Shown one piece after another: positions 7,618 through 9,073 of a stretch of 9,073 bases of DNA; position 1 is the first letter of the stretch; each line of letters starts with the position of its first letter. The notes beneath the pieces are model-generated. The model was given only the letters and a program-made list of their open reading frames with translations. It was not told where the DNA came from and did not search any database. Source of the stretch: Pseudomonadota bacterium (GTDB taxonomy: Bacteria; Pseudomonadota; Alphaproteobacteria; Rhodobacterales; Rhodobacteraceae); assembly GCA_027623875.1 (NCBI GenBank), contig JAQBUS010000026.1:1-9073 (forward strand), given 5' to 3'. Made by a program: the position numbers and the translations under genes.

Positions 7618-7674
7618 GGATCAAGAATTCACGTTTTGTTTTGAGTTTAAGTCGCTCAGTTCAAGCTTTGATCC
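7618..7674. repeat. Short inverted repeat after meaB
   Basis: GGATCAA (7618-7624) and TTGATCC (7668-7674) are perfect 7-base inverted arms around 43 bases that contain a small TGAG/CTCA pairing (7642-7645 with 7655-7658). No T-tract follows, so it is not a normal intrinsic terminator; it may be an mRNA 3'-end structure or chance. Confidence 0.25.
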
Positions 7675-7716
7675 AAATTGAATTGCAATTTAATTGAATA
7701 GCTTGTGCCTTGGTCT

Positions 7717-7745
7717 CTTGACGATCTTGATTTTTCCAACTATCG
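7717..7745 (+). promoter_or_regulatory. Candidate promoter of rpmB
   Basis: CTTGAC (7717-7722), 17 bases, then CTATCG (7740-7745). This fits the alphaproteobacterial housekeeping pattern CTTGAC-N17-CTATAT well at -35 and over the first four bases at -10. Transcription would begin near 7752, leaving a leader of about 55 bases before rpmB. The surrounding 209-base gap (7598-7806) holds no gene I can support. Confidence 0.5.
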
Positions 7746-7794
7746 CAAAGTTCCTGAGAAATATTGTTGTTTTGATGGAATGAATATATGAAAA

Positions 7795-7800
7795 AGAGGA
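7795..7800 (+). promoter_or_regulatory. Strong Shine-Dalgarno site of rpmB
   Basis: AGAGGA, 6 bases before the ATG at 7807. It is the clearest ribosome binding site in the window, as expected for a highly expressed ribosomal protein gene, and it fixes the rpmB start. Confidence 0.75.
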
Positions 7801-7806
7801 AAAGCT

Positions 7807-8094
7807 ATGTCAAGGGTATGTGAATTTACGTCTAAGGGTCCGATGTCCGGAAATAATGTTAGTCACGCCAAAAATAAAACAAAAAGGCGCTTCCTCCCTA
7901 ATCTAAATGAGGTAACACTATTATCAGAGGCTTTAGGGCGCTCATTTAAGTTTCGTATATCTGCAGCTGCACTGAGAACAGTAGATCGGCATGGAGGATT
8001 AGACGGCTTTATGGCTAAGGCTAAAGAGACTGTTCTTTCATCTAAAGCGCTGAAAGTTAAAAAAGATATTTCGAAAGCCACTTCGGTTTCGTAG
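7807..8094 (+). CDS. rpmB: 50S ribosomal protein L28 (bL28)
   Basis: A 95-residue bacterial ribosomal protein bL28, a structural component of the large subunit. The N-terminal MSRVCEFTSKGPMSGNNVSH matches the family pattern MSRxCExTGKGPxxGNNVSH, followed by KNKTKRRFLPNL (22-33), the conserved RNA-binding basic stretch; SEALGRSFKFRIS (40-52) and AALRTVDRHGGLDGF (54-68) complete the fold. The alphaproteobacterial form is about 95-100 residues, longer than the 78-residue E. coli protein, and the lysine-rich tail (about 75-90) fits that. Only one conserved-position Cys is seen (C5), so this is not a four-cysteine zinc-binding version. The gene ends in tandem stops TAG TAA (8092-8097). It has its own candidate promoter and is followed after 25 bases by the PCuAC gene, which it probably co-transcribes. 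Confidence 0.97.
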   Translation: MSRVCEFTSKGPMSGNNVSHAKNKTKRRFLPNLNEVTLLSEALGRSFKFRISAAALRTVDRHGGLDGFMAKAKETVLSSKALKVKKDISKATSVS

Positions 8095-8109
8095 TAAACT
8101 CTCTTTTAC

Positions 8110-8115
8110 TATAAT
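8110..8115 (+). promoter_or_regulatory. Perfect -10-like TATAAT before the PCuAC gene
   Basis: TATAAT lies 4 bases before the annotated ATG of the copper chaperone gene. The bases 17 upstream of it (TTTCGT, 8087-8092) are not a good -35. If used, the transcript would begin at about 8122, after the ATG at 8120, which would force use of the TTG at 8135. AT-rich DNA makes this hexamer common, so confidence is low. Confidence 0.2.
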
Positions 8116-8119
8116 TTTT

Positions 8120-8560
8120 ATGGAGAAAACCAAATTGTTTCGACTTTTATTGGTATTCTTTGTCTTTATTTCATCAGCAGCATTTTCTAATGAAATTCAA
8201 ATTGTAAATCAAAAAATTAATATAGCCTCAGGTGTAGGGTCATCGGCAGCAGTTTATTTCAGTATAAGAAATCTATCAGATAAACCGGATACGCTTCTCA
8301 AGGTGCAGTCCCTTGCTGCCAAAAAAGTTATGCTCCACGAAACCCTAGTGTCCTCCGAGGGTGTGGCTTCCATGAGGCATTTGATGGCAGGACTCGGAAT
8401 TCAAGGAGGGGAAAAAATAACCTTAAAATCCGGAGGTGTCCATATAATGATGATGGGCCTTGTAAAACCTTTTTCAGATGGAGATTTAATTAAGATTAAA
8501 TTGTTTTTTGAGAACGCCGGAGAAGTGATTGTAAACCTAGTCGTTGGCAACGGTGATTGA
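8120..8560 (+). CDS. PCuAC family periplasmic copper chaperone
   Basis: A 146-residue exported copper-binding protein of the PCuAC (DUF461) family, which binds Cu(I) in the periplasm and helps deliver copper to cytochrome c oxidase. A signal peptide covers about residues 1-23 (hydrophobic LFRLLLVFFVFISSAAF). The domain has AAVYFSIRN (43-51), and the copper ligands read as H73 in MLHET, M85 in GVASMRHL, and H108 and M110 in LKSGGVHIMMMGL, corresponding to the family's H(M)x10Mx21HxM arrangement with one extra residue before the HxM. The start is uncertain: the ATG at 8120 has no upstream SD, while GGAG (8122-8125) lies inside the reading frame, 9 bases before a TTG (8135) that would still give an 18-residue signal peptide. 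The gene sits 25 bases after rpmB. No oxidase, Sco or other copper gene is in the window. Confidence 0.9.
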   Translation: MEKTKLFRLLLVFFVFISSAAFSNEIQIVNQKINIASGVGSSAAVYFSIRNLSDKPDTLLKVQSLAAKKVMLHETLVSSEGVASMRHLMAGLGIQGGEKITLKSGGVHIMMMGLVKPFSDGDLIKIKLFFENAGEVIVNLVVGNGD

Positions 8561-8625
8561 GTGCCAATTAGACATTCTTAATAATATTATAGTGATTATT
8601 TAACCTCAATTTAGAAGCTTTTTAT

Positions 8626-8642
8626 AAACCTGTTTAGGTTTT
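8626..8642 (+). terminator. Weak candidate terminator after the PCuAC gene
   Basis: AAACCT (8626-8631), loop GTTT, AGGTTT (8636-8641) form a 6-base-pair hairpin that runs into a short T stretch (8639-8642). The stem has only two G-C pairs and the T-tract is short, so it would be inefficient; its place between two same-strand genes with a promoter-like site after it is the main support. Confidence 0.3.
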
Positions 8643-8678
8643 AAGTGAAATAATTTTTAATTGATGGTATCTCAGGAC

Positions 8679-8707
8679 TTGACCAAGAGACCGGCTTAAA
8701 TCATACG
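8679..8707 (+). promoter_or_regulatory. Candidate promoter of lepA, possibly giving a leaderless mRNA
   Basis: TTGACC (8679-8684), 17 bases, then CATACG (8702-8707). The -35 is strong (preceded by C, as CTTGAC); the -10 matches three of six bases. Transcription would start at about 8714-8716, essentially on the lepA ATG at 8716. No Shine-Dalgarno sequence is present before lepA, consistent with leaderless initiation. Confidence 0.35.
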
Positions 8708-8715
8708 CGGCAATC

Positions 8716-9073
8716 ATGACGATTTTATCAAAAATAAGAAATTTTGCCATAGTGGCCCACATTGATCATGGAAAGTCCACCTTAGCGGATAGGCTTATCC
8801 AAGAGACGGGCACGGTGAAACTGCGAGACATGAAAGAGCAATTACTGGATAGTATGGATCTAGAAAGAGAGCGTGGTATTACCATTAAAGCCAATACTGT
8901 TAGGTTGGAATATATAGCTGACGATGGTGACACTTACGTTCTAAATTTAATTGATACCCCAGGACATGTTGATTTTGCTTATGAGGTTAGTAGGTCTATG
9001 CGAGCCGTAGAGGGATCTTTGCTGGTTGTTGATAGTACACAGGGTGTGGAGGCGCAAACTCTAGCCAACGTTT
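8716..9073 (+). CDS. lepA: Elongation factor 4 (LepA), N-terminal 119 residues (runs off right edge)
   Basis: The G domain of the ribosome-associated translational GTPase EF4/LepA, which acts on stalled or initiating ribosomes. Only the first 119 of the usual roughly 600 codons are in the window. IRNFAIVAHIDHGKSTLADR (7-26) holds the P-loop AHIDHGKST and the LepA-typical IRNFxIxAHIDHGKSTLADR start; MDLERERGITIKA (47-59) is the switch I region; DTPGHVDFAYEV (78-89) is switch II; and LLVVDSTQGVEAQTLANV continues to the edge. SMDLERERGITIKA separates LepA from EF-G and BipA. The start is firm: an in-frame TGA at 8680-8682 lies upstream with no other start codon between it and the ATG at 8716. 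No Shine-Dalgarno site is visible before it. Confidence 0.97.
   Translation, partial: MTILSKIRNFAIVAHIDHGKSTLADRLIQETGTVKLRDMKEQLLDSMDLERERGITIKANTVRLEYIADDGDTYVLNLIDTPGHVDFAYEVSRSMRAVEGSLLVVDSTQGVEAQTLANV

Noticed and set aside
7675..7691. AT-rich palindrome AAATTGAATTGCAATTT between meaB and rpmB as a terminator
   Set aside because: The stem is only 6 pairs with one G-C pair and no T-tract; such palindromes are expected by chance in AT-rich DNA.
7863..8081. A minus-strand open frame opposite rpmB
   Set aside because: rpmB is unmistakable on the plus strand with a strong ribosome binding site; the antisense frame is a by-product.

Overview
The window is AT-rich bacterial chromosome packed with bacterial-type genes. 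Protein-level resemblance (valyl-tRNA synthetase, L28, a DUF3108 protein, a MeaB GTPase, a HisC-like aminotransferase) suggests an alphaproteobacterium. A marine, AT-rich lineage of the SAR116 or Rhodospirillales kind would fit, but this is recognition of sequence style, not a computed placement. I see no tRNA, rRNA, CRISPR array, insertion sequence or phage gene. No gap exceeds 300 bases; the longest is 209 bases (7598-7806).

Left part, minus strand (1-6515), read right to left: an exported DUF3108 protein (6515-5802); a molybdopterin-binding large subunit of the xanthine dehydrogenase / form II CO dehydrogenase (CoxL-like) family (5660-3357); valyl-tRNA synthetase valS (3250-530); and, 15 bases after valS, a HisC-like PLP aminotransferase running off the left edge (514-1). 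The large subunit is broken by one in-frame TAA at 4376-4374. The frame is the same on both sides and the 21 codons between the two open parts read as ordinary family sequence, so this is one gene with a nonsense codon, not two genes.

Right part, plus strand (6617-9073): meaB, the GTPase that protects methylmalonyl-CoA mutase, divergent from the DUF3108 gene; rpmB (ribosomal protein L28) with a good ribosome binding site and a recognisable promoter; a periplasmic PCuAC copper chaperone only 25 bases after rpmB; and the first 119 codons of lepA (elongation factor 4), possibly on a leaderless transcript.

Most of the window is housekeeping: translation (valS, rpmB, lepA), cofactor and metal care (meaB, PCuAC) and amino-acid metabolism (aminotransferase). 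The accessory element is the orphan CoxL-like subunit, which has no FAD or iron-sulfur subunit gene beside it and carries the stop codon. I found no convincing undescribed multi-gene system; the interrupted molybdoenzyme and its promoter region are the parts most worth a second look.
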